DNA of 15,911 bases, from NCBI GenBank assembly GCA_003646525.1, contig QMKU01000007.1:1-15911 (forward strand). Reading direction: 5' to 3'. The notes under the pieces were generated by a model, which saw only the letters and a list, made by a program, of their open reading frames with translations, did no database searches and had not been told where the DNA came from. Position 1 is the stretch's first letter, and each line of letters starts with the position of its first letter. This document shows positions 1 to 7,029 of the stretch, piece by piece. This DNA is from Campylobacterota bacterium. Its GTDB lineage: Bacteria; Campylobacterota; Campylobacteria; Campylobacterales; Sulfurovaceae. Both the position numbers and the translations under genes were made by a program.

Positions 1-2547
1 AGCACCTATATATTTCTCTCTGTCGCCAGCAACTGCATTTGCAGTTAGGGCAACGATAGGAACATGTGTTTTGTTGTGTTGGTTCTCGTAACTCAATATA
101 TTTCCTGTTGCTTCCATGCCACCCATGACAGGCATTTGAATATCCATAAATATCATATCATATTCATTTTCTATACGATTATCTAGAGCCTCTTTACCAT
201 TATTTGCGATACTTACCTCTATGCCTAGCCTATTTAGTACATTGATGATCAGTTTTTGGTTGATGAGGTTATCTTCTGCAACCAAAATATGTAGGTTCTC
301 AAAAGTAATCTTCTGCACACTCTCTACGATATCTTTTTTGTCGCTAAGGGCTCTGAGTGTTTTGGAAAAGTTAATTGGCTTATAGATTATCTTATCTATA
401 TCTGATTTGTATCGCTTGAGATTTCTCTTTTGATCTCCTGTTGACATAACCACAATCTTGGTATCAAGGTCGAGGAAGTGTTTGATCTCATTCCCTCTAC
501 AGCGTAATTTATGATCAATAAAAATAATATCTGGAAGTCTTGATTTGTTCTTCAGAGCTAAGTATGATTCGTCGGTATAGCGCTTTATTTTTGCTCCCGT
601 GTATGCGATATAAGCTTCAAGATTTTTATTTATATAGTAATCATCATCTGTATGTGAACTGAGAATGCCAATAGTACGCGAACTCATATCCTCTACTTCT
701 CTCTTTTTGGCTGTTGCAGGTTTGGGGAGTGTCAGCGTAAAGTAAAAGGAAGACCCCTCGTCTGCAACACTCCAAATACTTAGTTTTCCACCCATTAATT
801 CTACAAATTTACCCGAAATAGACAAACCTAAGCCTGTACCACCATACTTTCTGCTGGTACTTACATCCGCTTGAGAGAAGGCTTCAAAGATATTCTTCTT
901 TTGATCTTCGGTAATACCAATGCCTGTATCGGCAACCTCAAACTTCACATCTACTTGTTCTTCATTTTCTGAAAATTTTTCAATACTTACATTTACTTCA
1001 CCATTTTTTGAAGTAAATTTAATGGCATTACTGATGAGGTTAATAATAATTTGGGATATTTTTGTAGGATCGCCTATCAATAATGTAGGAAGTGTAGGAT
1101 CTAGAAAAATATTGAAGTCTATGTTCTCTTCTGCGGCTTTAGCGGCATAGGATTCGACAGCAGACTCAAAGGTATCTATTGGGTCGAACTCTATACTCTC
1201 TAAGTCTATCTTTTGTGCTTTTATCTTGGAGAGATCTAGAATATCATTGACAATAGTTAAAAGATTTACAGAACTTTTTTCTATAACAGAGATGAACTCT
1301 GCTTGCTCCTCTTTGTCGGTGGTGTCTTTCAATAGATTTGTAAATCCAACGATCCCATTAAGAGGTGTTCGTATCTCATGGGACATACTTGCAAGAAAAA
1401 GATCTTTTGTTTGATTGGCATCTTTGATAGCTTGGATCAAAAATTTATAGATATGATCTACCTTGCCTTTTTTGATCAGCTTGTTTATCTCTCGTTGCTG
1501 ATTCTCATTGAAAACCAATGCTATATCCCTTAGAGTCTCTTGGGATATATGTTCCATTTTTTCGATCCTGCTGTGCATGACAAAAAGCTTCATAAGTAAA
1601 AATATGATAAAGAGTATGCCAATGCCATGACCCAATACAATAATCTGGAATGATAAGAGATACCTAGTTTCCAATCTACTAATCTCATTATGCAGTATAA
1701 AATTTACTTGAGTAAAATAATCCATCTTTCTGTTGATCTGATTTTGCCATCCAATGATAGAGACTGAGTATCCACCTCTTTTTGCCTGATTCAAAATCAT
1801 ATCTCGTTCTTCTGCAATAATAGCATTGAATTGTTCTACGGAGAGTAGATCCTGAATATCTAGCGCTACAGTACCGTATCCCAATATACTAGATTGGGGT
1901 AAGACATCTCTGTTCATAATTTGCTTCCAAGATTCAATATCTATATCGCTCATCTCCTTTGAATCCAGCAGTATGGAGTAGATCATTGTATTTTCTAGTG
2001 CACTATTCTCCCTAAGTTCCATATATCTCTCATACATTGATAGATAATTTTTCAATGCCTCTGATTTTTGAGTTTTAGAGATATTTTTAATTATTGTTAA
2101 AAATTCTCCAAAAATCTTATGGTGATAAGCATCAAAAAAGATAGCCCTATGATCACCACTTCGATTATCCACTTCTTGCCTTACCTGTTTGAGTTCCGTA
2201 GTGATCGTATCGAACTGCTTATTGTAGATGGCATAGTGTGAATTCTCTTGTGTAAATTTATCCAATTCTGCCAGAACAAGATCGGTTGTCGAAGCTCTTG
2301 TGCTTTTTAGATTAACCAGATCATTTATATTTTTTGTATATAGATAAGTAACACTATTCATTCTTTCAGATTCTATATAATGAAGTGCAGATTCAATTTT
2401 TGTCAAAATATAGGAAAGTTTTGCATTATTTTGTGCATCGAGGTATCTTTGATAAGAGAGATAGGTATAGTATGAGACAGCACCTAGTAGTAGTATGGTC
2501 ATCACAATAAGTAGGTTAAGTATATTTTTATTTTTAAATATTTTCAT
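1..2547 (-). CDS. Hybrid sensor histidine kinase, NIT-like sensor, two receiver domains (C-terminus cut by window edge)
   Basis: Open frame from an ATG at 2547, with an AAAGGA ribosome site 6 nt upstream, to the left edge; 849 residues are visible. In order: membrane helix about 10-28; a large extracytoplasmic region about 30-296; second helix about 297-325; dimerisation/phosphoacceptor box MSHEIRTPLNG with His390; HATPase domain with N box (N503/N507), DTGIGI at 540-545 and GTGLGL at 570-575; first receiver about 625-740; second receiver from about 753 with acidic pair E758/D759 and phosphoacceptor D802 in MDIQMP. The sensor's ESERMNSVTYL stretch and helical character resemble the NIT (nitrate/nitrite sensing) fold, but this is by eye. 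No HAMP domain is evident after helix 2. The first receiver keeps an Asp (D678) and a KP pair (K723) but lacks the acidic pair after its first strand. Kinase function is near certain; the ligand is unknown. An Hpt or output domain may lie beyond the edge. Confidence 0.93.
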   Translation of the reverse strand, partial: MKIFKNKNILNLLIVMTILLLGAVSYYTYLSYQRYLDAQNNAKLSYILTKIESALHYIESERMNSVTYLYTKNINDLVNLKSTRASTTDLVLAELDKFTQENSHYAIYNKQFDTITTELKQVRQEVDNRSGDHRAIFFDAYHHKIFGEFLTIIKNISKTQKSEALKNYLSMYERYMELRENSALENTMIYSILLDSKEMSDIDIESWKQIMNRDVLPQSSILGYGTVALDIQDLLSVEQFNAIIAEERDMILNQAKRGGYSVSIIGWQNQINRKMDYFTQVNFILHNEISRLETRYLLSFQIIVLGHGIGILFIIFLLMKLFVMHSRIEKMEHISQETLRDIALVFNENQQREINKLIKKGKVDHIYKFLIQAIKDANQTKDLFLASMSHEIRTPLNGIVGFTNLLKDTTDKEEQAEFISVIEKSSVNLLTIVNDILDLSKIKAQKIDLESIEFDPIDTFESAVESYAAKAAEENIDFNIFLDPTLPTLLIGDPTKISQIIINLISNAIKFTSKNGEVNVSIEKFSENEEQVDVKFEVADTGIGITEDQKKNIFEAFSQADVSTSRKYGGTGLGLSISGKFVELMGGKLSIWSVADEGSSFYFTLTLPKPATAKKREVEDMSSRTIGILSSHTDDDYYINKNLEAYIAYTGAKIKRYTDESYLALKNKSRLPDIIFIDHKLRCRGNEIKHFLDLDTKIVVMSTGDQKRNLKRYKSDIDKIIYKPINFSKTLRALSDKKDIVESVQKITFENLHILVAEDNLINQKLIINVLNRLGIEVSIANNGKEALDNRIENEYDMIFMDIQMPVMGGMEATGNILSYENQHNKTHVPIVALTANAVAGDREKYIGA

Positions 2548-2611
2548 AGCAATCCTTTCATCTAATAATAATAAAAATAGCCCATAGTAAATTTAGCTTT
2601 AAAAACTAATC

Positions 2612-2617
2612 ATTATA
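2612..2617 (-). promoter_or_regulatory. Candidate -10 box for the sensor kinase gene
   Basis: A perfect TATAAT reads on the minus strand about 65 nt upstream of the kinase start. No good -35 box lies at the usual spacing, only a T-rich stretch, as is common in epsilonproteobacterial sigma-70 promoters. It sits just downstream of the hairpin that ends the DUF1456 gene, which fits an independent transcript for the kinase. Confidence 0.45.
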
Positions 2618-2631
2618 CTAGGATGGAACTT

Positions 2632-2677
2632 AAAAAGAGAATCTAGGGAAGTGATACTCGGCTATTTAGATTCCCCT
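2632..2677 (-). terminator. Candidate rho-independent terminator after the ychF-DUF1456 operon
   Basis: On the minus strand GAATCTA (2673-2667) pairs with TAGATTC (2645-2639). The stem extends outward through four more pairs, two of them G-T, and a short T-run (to 2632) follows. The loop is about 21 nt, which is long, and the stem is AT-rich, so this is a moderate candidate. It overlaps the stop codon of the DUF1456 gene, a common position for terminators in compact genomes. Confidence 0.4.
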
Positions 2678-3135
2678 ACATAATAAAACTCATCCAATCC
2701 ATCTAAAAAAGCGATCAAAAGTTCATTTGAGCAGACTTTGAAATTTTTACTCCCCTCTTTACGAAAAAGAGATGAAAGTTGTTGTTTGGTTAGTTTTGCT
2801 TCACCTAAACCAAAGATAATCTCTGTTTCTGGCTCTTTGAGTTCGAGTGCAATACGGAGTTTTTTGAGGATGAGATTGTTGGTCAATTCAATAGCTTTAT
2901 TTGGATTGGCTTTCTGAGGTGCAGGACCTCTTTTGAGTAAAACAAGTCCATCGAGGAGTTGACCCAACTCCTCATAACTACAAATTTCAAAATCGCTCTC
3001 TTGCTGACGCTTCAGTAGGTGATTTAAGTGTTCAGGCTCCATCTCATGTTCTGAGAGGGCATAGGCTTTGATTATTGTGTCATTGTCGAGACTGAGAGCC
3101 GTTTTGATCCTGTATAGGGTATCGTTTGTATTCAA
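2662..3135 (-). CDS. DUF1456 (YehS-like) family protein, TTG start
   Basis: Small protein of 157 residues built from two repeats of about 70 residues. One begins NTNDTLYRIKTALSL and ends LLDGLVLLKRG; the other begins LTNNLILKKLRIALEL and ends FLDGLDEFYY. This two-repeat layout and length match the DUF1456/YehS family, whose function is not established. I chose the TTG at 3135 because it places M-N-T-N-D at the N-terminus, as in the family, has an AGG-containing ribosome site a few bases upstream, and lies just after the yceI-like stop (3144-3146). The longer frame from an ATG at 3216 would overlap the upstream gene by 73 nt with non-family residues. No signal peptide, so probably cytoplasmic. 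Last gene of the probable ychF operon. Confidence 0.85.
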   Translation of the reverse strand: MNTNDTLYRIKTALSLDNDTIIKAYALSEHEMEPEHLNHLLKRQQESDFEICSYEELGQLLDGLVLLKRGPAPQKANPNKAIELTNNLILKKLRIALELKEPETEIIFGLGEAKLTKQQLSSLFRKEGSKNFKVCSNELLIAFLDGLDEFYYVGESK

Positions 3136-3143
3136 AATTGCAC

Positions 3144-3755
3144 CTACTTTTTGATTTCTATCTTGCAAAGTTCTGCTTTGATCATCGTATGGAAACCGAT
3201 GGTCACATCTCGCCAAGTTTTTCCACTATGGAGATCATAACAACTCTTGTTGATTGAGGCAAGAGCAGTGAGTGCATCAAAGTCAGCTAAATCGATCGTA
3301 CCTTCTGCCTTGAAATGCTCTTTTTCAAAGTGATATTTCATAGGTATACTGAGAGATTTTTCATTCATGGTGATCGCTACTGAGAGTGTGCCTGTTCTTG
3401 GTTGTCCTTTGATATATTTGTCTGCTTTGATATCCTCAATAGTAGCATTGATTTTATTGTCTCTCATTTTATTGAAGAAGAAGGCAACAAGTGTTTTGTC
3501 TCTTGCCTGATTGCCTGTATCTATTTTGCTCATATCGATTGTCACTTTGGAGCCGACAAGTAGTTCTCTAAAGTTTTTCCCTTCGAGAGCCACAGGTGCA
3601 TAGTCAAGAGAGGTGAACTTGCCTCCTACGCCGATCTTGCCCAGTGTTTTGTATGCTTTCCAATCAATATTTATCTCTTTGGATTGTGTCAAGATGCAGC
3701 CACCAGCATATGCCATCGTGTGCAGTAGAGCAAGTGTGAGTAGTAGTTTTTTCAT
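3144..3755 (-). CDS. YceI-family periplasmic protein
   Basis: 203 residues with a clear secretory N-terminus (MKKLLLTLALLHTMAYAGG; probable cleavage after AYA). The mature part has the alternating-strand pattern of YceI lipocalin-like beta-barrels: an opening segment (INIDWKAYKTLGKIGVGGKF) matching the usual start with a K-x-G-V-G-G core, then a KVTIDMSKIDTGNQARD segment, and a late segment with D-V-T-I-G. Family members bind long isoprenoid or amphiphilic ligands; the ligand here is unknown. The start codon overlaps the DUF302 stop (ATGA), indicating translational coupling. Three cysteines are present (about residues 20, 167 and 197), so a disulfide is possible. Family assignment is confident; role is not. 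Confidence 0.87.
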   Translation of the reverse strand: MKKLLLTLALLHTMAYAGGCILTQSKEINIDWKAYKTLGKIGVGGKFTSLDYAPVALEGKNFRELLVGSKVTIDMSKIDTGNQARDKTLVAFFFNKMRDNKINATIEDIKADKYIKGQPRTGTLSVAITMNEKSLSIPMKYHFEKEHFKAEGTIDLADFDALTALASINKSCYDLHSGKTWRDVTIGFHTMIKAELCKIEIKK

Positions 3756-4270
3756 TTTGATTCCTTTGTTTCCGTGACGATGTTGACATCGTTAATTTGA
3801 ATTGGCGTATTCGCTTTGCTCAATGCCTCTGCGAGTGTTTGGAGTGCTTTGTTTGCCTTGGTGATGACTGCTAGGCAATTTTTATCTTTGATATTGTGTT
3901 TGAGTGTGTAGTACTCTGGATTGGTATAAGAGATCCAGCTCACTCCTGTATAATCCGTATAAAAAACCATCTTGAGTGGCAGATCCATTCCCATCGTGGG
4001 ATTACACTGCATGAGGACAGTTCCCATTTTGGGATTACCAAAGACGACAAGCGTATTGGGGAGTAGTTCCATCTCTGAATGTTTTGCATTTTGGGCATGA
4101 TCAATGACTTGAAAAACTGAGAGACCTTTATCTTCCAAGATCTCCTCAAATTTTTTGACACCCTCTTCGGTTGTATATGGACTCTGTACTGTCTTGATGA
4201 AAGTACCTTTTTTATTTTCACATCCTGCAAAAATAAGTAGCAAGGAGACAAGTAACAAAACTTTCTTCAT
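3752..4270 (-). CDS. DUF302 family lipoprotein
   Basis: 172 residues. The N-terminus is a lipoprotein signal (hydrophobic run ending IFAGC, Cys17 as the lipidated residue; phenylalanine replaces the commoner leucine at -3). The mature protein carries the DUF302 core: a VKKFEEILEDKGLSVF helix, an IDHAQNA segment, then LVVFGNPKMGTVLM and GMDLPLKMVFY, the most characteristic DUF302 stretch, followed by WISYTNPEYY. The biochemical function of DUF302 is unknown. The ribosome site AAAGGA lies 8 nt upstream. Only 26 nt separate it from the ychF stop and it overlaps the YceI start, so all three are probably cotranscribed. The two secreted products may act together outside the inner membrane; that is inference from coupling only. 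Confidence 0.88.
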   Translation of the reverse strand: MKKVLLLVSLLLIFAGCENKKGTFIKTVQSPYTTEEGVKKFEEILEDKGLSVFQVIDHAQNAKHSEMELLPNTLVVFGNPKMGTVLMQCNPTMGMDLPLKMVFYTDYTGVSWISYTNPEYYTLKHNIKDKNCLAVITKANKALQTLAEALSKANTPIQINDVNIVTETKESK

Positions 4271-4296
4271 CTATCTATTCCTTTCAATGCTATCAT

Positions 4297-5400
4297 TTAA
4301 ACATTAAATCTAAAGTGCATGATATCGCCATCTTGGACGATATATTCTTTGCCTTCAAGTCTATTTTTCCCTGCCTCTTTTGCGCCAGATTCACCATTGT
4401 AGTTTATGAAATCATCATAAGAGATAACCTCTGCACGAATAAACCCTTTTTCAAAATCATTATGGATAGCTGCAGCGGCTTTGGGTGCGGTGGTCTCTTT
4501 GCGTATAGTCCAAGCCCTGACCTCTTTGACACCTGCTGTAAAGTAGCTCATAAGTCCAAGCTTATCAAATCCTTTATGGATGATTTGCTCAAGTCCAGAT
4601 TCTGCTACACCGAGATCAGCAAGCATCTCATCTCTCTCCTCGTCATCAAAGTCCACCATATCTTCTTCGACTTTGGCACATAGTTTGATCACTTCATAGC
4701 TTCTCTCATTGGCATAGGCTTTGAGTTTTTTAACAAACTCATTGTCTTCAGCAAGTCCATCTTCATCTACATTGGCACCATAGATGATCTCCTTGCTTGT
4801 CAAAAGACGCAGATCTTTATTTATCGCCTTGAAACCATCACTCTCAATGTCTGCGAAGGTAGAGACGGGACGGTTCTCCTCTATGTGCTGTATTAGAGCT
4901 TCAGCTACGACAAGCTGCTCTTTCGCTTCTTTATCGTTTCCTCTGGCTTTTTTCGTCAACATGCTGATGCGTTTTTCTACTGCATCCATATCAGCAAACA
5001 AAAGTTCCTGTTCAATGATTTCAACATCACGGATAGGATCAATGGAGCCCTCAGTGTGTACGATGTTTTCATCTTCAAAACATCGTACAATATGCAAGAT
5101 CACTTCAGTTTCACGGATATTTCCTAAAAATTTATTTCCTAGACCTTCACCCTTGCTCGCACCTTTGACAAGACCAGCAATATCAACAAAATCCAATGTC
5201 GAGTACTGTATCTTCTCAGGATTGACAATCATAGCAAGTTTTTCTAATCGACTGTCTGGCACTGGCACTACTGCTTTGTTTGGCTCAATCGTACAAAAAG
5301 GATAATTGGCACTCTCTGCATTTTGTGCCTTTGTCAACGCATTAAAAGTTGTTGATTTTCCTACATTTGGTAATCCAACCAATCCTATTCCTAATCCCAT
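4297..5400 (-). CDS. ychF: YchF/Ola1-type ATPase (Obg-related P-loop protein)
   Basis: Full-length, 367 residues, a size typical of YchF. Domains: G domain with P-loop GLPNVGKST (9-17), YPFCTIEPN (33-41), G3 DIAG (73-76) followed by the glycine-rich LVKGASKGEGLGNKF; NVDE (210-213) in place of the NKxD guanine-specificity motif, which in this family goes with preference for ATP; a coiled-coil insertion about 120-195; and a C-terminal TGS domain about 283-366 (RAWTIRKETTAPKAA through VQDGDIMHFRF). YchF associates with ribosomes and is implicated in stress and redox control of translation; it is cytoplasmic. The ATG at 5400 has GGAG 7 nt upstream. First gene of a probable operon with DUF302, YceI and DUF1456 genes. 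Confidence 0.97.
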   Translation of the reverse strand: MGLGIGLVGLPNVGKSTTFNALTKAQNAESANYPFCTIEPNKAVVPVPDSRLEKLAMIVNPEKIQYSTLDFVDIAGLVKGASKGEGLGNKFLGNIRETEVILHIVRCFEDENIVHTEGSIDPIRDVEIIEQELLFADMDAVEKRISMLTKKARGNDKEAKEQLVVAEALIQHIEENRPVSTFADIESDGFKAINKDLRLLTSKEIIYGANVDEDGLAEDNEFVKKLKAYANERSYEVIKLCAKVEEDMVDFDDEERDEMLADLGVAESGLEQIIHKGFDKLGLMSYFTAGVKEVRAWTIRKETTAPKAAAAIHNDFEKGFIRAEVISYDDFINYNGESGAKEAGKNRLEGKEYIVQDGDIMHFRFNV

Positions 5401-5434
5401 TTAATTTCTCCGATATTTTCTTTATTTTTTTATG

Positions 5435-5440
5435 ATTATA
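5435..5440 (-). promoter_or_regulatory. Candidate -10 box for the ychF operon
   Basis: TATAAT on the minus strand about 35 nt upstream of the ychF start. A TTGCGC at 5467-5462 is the nearest -35-like hexamer, but the 21-nt spacer is too long for a standard sigma-70 promoter, so the -35 may be absent or non-consensus. Confidence 0.45.
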
Positions 5441-5629
5441 GCTGAATGGTGCTTTTGTTTGGCGCAAGTTGTTCCTATAAATGGTAGATGTCATCAATAT
5501 CGAAAATTTGGGTTTTGATGAAAGTATAAAAAATATGATCAGTTTATCATTGGCTCTGGCATCTGGATCGATGGAGCAGATAAAAAATTGGTCAAGTTTC
5601 TCTCTTTTGTTTGCGGTGTCAGATATGCA

Positions 5630-5650
5630 TTACGACGGAGACCGTCGTAA
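5630..5650. repeat. Perfect 9-bp palindrome with 3-nt loop
   Basis: TTACGACGG, AGA, CCGTCGTAA. The arms match exactly and are more GC-rich than the surroundings. No T-run follows on either strand, so it is not a standard terminator. It could be an operator, a short dispersed palindromic element, or an RNA hairpin between the ABM gene and ychF. Confidence 0.6.
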
Positions 5651-5663
5651 CGAGAACAAATTA

Positions 5664-5676
5664 GGCTACCTTAGCC
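5664..5676 (-). terminator. Weak hairpin at the end of the ABM gene
   Basis: GGCTA and TAGCC separated by three bases, overlapping the ABM stop codon. On the minus strand it is followed by TAATTTGTTCT, only modestly T-rich. With a 5-bp stem it is at best a weak terminator, perhaps acting together with the stronger palindrome just downstream. Confidence 0.25.
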
Positions 5677-5958
5677 AAGACTACTTAAGCTATGTGAATA
5701 TTTTTCTGCTGTGAAAGGTTCAAAATGTGACTTATAGTAGTTATAATGAGCTGAGCCCTTATGTCCATCGAGTGCTACTTCATCTCTCCAACTTTCTATA
5801 ACGACAAATGTGTTGGGCTTGTCATCCATCTGGTAAATATGATAAAGCAAACACCCTTCTGATTTTTGTGAAGGTTTGACCATATCTGTCAGTAGGGCTT
5901 TGAGTTCTTCTATGTTCTCTTCTTTGGCTACGAAAATAACCTGTTTTGTGATAGTCAT
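5671..5958 (-). CDS. ABM-domain protein, putative quinol monooxygenase (YgiN-like)
   Basis: 95 residues from the chosen ATG at 5958, which has AGGAG about 9 nt upstream and starts the first beta strand directly (MTITKQVIFVAK). An upstream in-frame ATG at 5994 would add 12 residues but lies within the probable promoter. The pattern is that of the antibiotic biosynthesis monooxygenase ferredoxin-like fold: strand, helix (EENIEELKALLTDMV), SEGCLLYHIYQ, FVVIESWRDE (E55, W57), then a helix with H66 and H71 (HKGSAHY). Related proteins are small dimeric enzymes or scavengers acting on quinols or other aromatics without cofactor; the substrate here is unknown. Monocistronic by layout, divergent from the DUF1566 operon. 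Confidence 0.85.
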   Translation of the reverse strand: MTITKQVIFVAKEENIEELKALLTDMVKPSQKSEGCLLYHIYQMDDKPNTFVVIESWRDEVALDGHKGSAHYNYYKSHFEPFTAEKYSHSLSSLG

Positions 5959-5984
5959 CTTGGGGTTCTCCTGTGATTTTTTGA

Positions 5985-6024
5985 GAATATACAATATAAG
6001 TGCTTAAGATTGTTTATAGTCAAA
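5985..6024 (-). promoter_or_regulatory. Candidate promoter for the ABM gene
   Basis: On the minus strand, TTGACT at 6024-6019 is a good -35 match. TATATT at 5999-5994 gives a 19-nt spacer; a second TATATT lies at 5990-5985. The 5' leader would be short (about 30-35 nt). It is divergent from the plus-strand promoter near 6051. Confidence 0.4.
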
Positions 6025-6050
6025 TGAGTATTTTCCAAAAGAAATTCTGC

Positions 6051-6056
6051 TATAAT
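6051..6056 (+). promoter_or_regulatory. Candidate -10 box for the DUF1566-ABC-uppP operon
   Basis: TATAAT in a GCTATAATCTG context, about 75 nt upstream of the first DUF1566 start. The -35 position (GTATTT, 6028-6033) is a poor match. The leader of about 70 nt contains CCCTTAGGGGG and two CCCTTA copies but no stable hairpin that I can draw. Confidence 0.45.
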
Positions 6057-6131
6057 CTGTCAAAACCCTTAGGGGGCATCCTTAATGACAATGATGCACA
6101 GCCCTTAACATCTTCAAAGGAGTTATAGTAA

Positions 6132-6587
6132 ATGCAAAAGTATATGATTTTTCTCTCTGTTATTTTGGTACTAGGCACGCATAGTTTTGCCAATGGAAAA
6201 CAGACAGGCAATATAGTAAAAGACGAACGGAATTCGATTTATTGGCAGGATACCCAAGTATCAAAAGTGAGCTCGGAGGATTGGGATGATGCTGTTTTGT
6301 ATTGTGACAAACTTGTGTTGCATAGTATGGACAAGTGGCGACTGCCAACATTTGAAGAGCTTCTATCGATTGTAGATTATACCCGTTCAGAGCCTGCGAT
6401 CCATCCATTTTTCAGTTCAGTGACAGAAGGAAGCTATTGGACTTCAACAGATTTTTCCCCTACAGCATCACGCGCTTGGACAATTGATTTTCGTGCAGGG
6501 AAAACCTATTATAGTTACAAGACAACCAACCATGCTGTTCGTTGTGTCAAAGCAATACCAGTCGGATCTAAAAAGGAGACGAAATGA
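6132..6587 (+). CDS. Secreted DUF1566 / Lcl_C-domain protein (first of pair)
   Basis: 151 residues. Signal peptide about 1-20 (hydrophobic core IFLSVILVLG, probable cleavage after SFA). The mature part is an Lcl_C (DUF1566) domain: IYWQD near 36-40, a helix with C58, the family hallmark W-R-L-P-T at 69-73 followed by an E-E-L-L-S-I-V-D helix, YWTST at 102-106, and a final strand AVRCVKA with C138. C58 and C138 occupy the same places as the cysteines of the next protein, suggesting a disulfide in the periplasm. The function of Lcl_C domains is poorly known; some occur in surface lectin-like proteins. AAAGGAG lies 9 nt before the ATG. The stop overlaps the next start (ATGA). Confidence 0.87.
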   Translation: MQKYMIFLSVILVLGTHSFANGKQTGNIVKDERNSIYWQDTQVSKVSSEDWDDAVLYCDKLVLHSMDKWRLPTFEELLSIVDYTRSEPAIHPFFSSVTEGSYWTSTDFSPTASRAWTIDFRAGKTYYSYKTTNHAVRCVKAIPVGSKKETK

Positions 6588-7000
6588 AACTTTTTGTAGG
6601 AATACTATTGATCGGTACGACGGCTCTTTTTGCTGCATCGTCCAAATTGGATGACAAGACAGGACTTGTATGGCAGGACAATAAGGATGTTGCTACCTTG
6701 GAGAAGAGTCATGCGGAAGCACAGGTCTATTGTCAAAATCTCATATTGGATGGTTTTGAAGACTGGAGACTTCCGACGCTCAAAGAAGCTTATACGATTG
6801 TTGATTTATCACGGGATCGCCCAGCACTCAAAAAAGGTTTCAAAATGCGTCTGAGTGATCGATTTTGGACTGATACAGCAGTTGCGAAAAATCCTGACAA
6901 GGAAGCTTGGAGACTCTCGATGAGCTATGGTGAAACAGAGCCTTATAAAAAAGCGCGTGCCTATCGTGTACGATGCGTCAGGGGTACTTTTGCTAAATAG
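6584..7000 (+). CDS. Secreted DUF1566 / Lcl_C-domain protein (second of pair)
   Basis: 138 residues, paralogous in plan to the preceding gene: signal peptide about 1-17 (cleavage probably after LFA), D-K-T-G-L-V-W-Q-D at 24-32, C50, W-R-L-P-T at 61-65, a T-I-V-D helix, FWTDT at 94-98, and closing RVRCVRG with C131. It shares the cysteine pair and all hallmark positions with its neighbour but differs in most other residues, so the duplication is old. The ATG overlaps the previous stop by 4 nt, indicating coupled translation and probably roughly equal amounts of the two products. The ABC exporter gene starts 8 or 29 nt downstream, depending on which start is used. Confidence 0.87.
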   Translation: MKLFVGILLIGTTALFAASSKLDDKTGLVWQDNKDVATLEKSHAEAQVYCQNLILDGFEDWRLPTLKEAYTIVDLSRDRPALKKGFKMRLSDRFWTDTAVAKNPDKEAWRLSMSYGETEPYKKARAYRVRCVRGTFAK

Positions 7001-7029
7001 TGCAATAAGTGTCGAGCATAAAGGGCAAT

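Larger units (their letters stand above)
5401..5670. other. Intergenic region with no convincing gene
   Basis: About 270 bp between ychF and the ABM gene. The right part holds two adjacent small hairpins; the left part holds the ychF promoter candidate. A plus-strand frame of 77 codons (5481-5714) crosses it and runs antisense into the ABM gene. It has no ribosome site before its ATG, resembles no family I know, and ends inside another gene, so I do not call it. Degraded coding sequence cannot be excluded. Confidence 0.5.

Noticed and set aside
3136..3216. Longer start (ATG 3216) for the DUF1456 gene
   Set aside because: It adds 27 residues not seen in the family and overlaps the YceI gene by 73 nt; the TTG at 3135 gives the family N-terminus and has a ribosome site.
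4784..5305. 173-codon plus-strand frame inside ychF
   Set aside because: It is antisense to a clear full-length YchF with all motifs, and its serine/phenylalanine-rich product is the usual shadow composition.
5481..5714. 77-codon plus-strand frame between ychF and the ABM gene
   Set aside because: It has no ribosome site, no recognisable family, crosses the palindrome and ends antisense inside the ABM gene. Codon use is not absurd, so a degraded remnant remains possible.
7009..7029. GTG start at 7009 for the ABC exporter
   Set aside because: There is no purine-rich ribosome site before it, while the ATG at 7030 has AAAGGG. The choice changes only 7 residues and is not certain.
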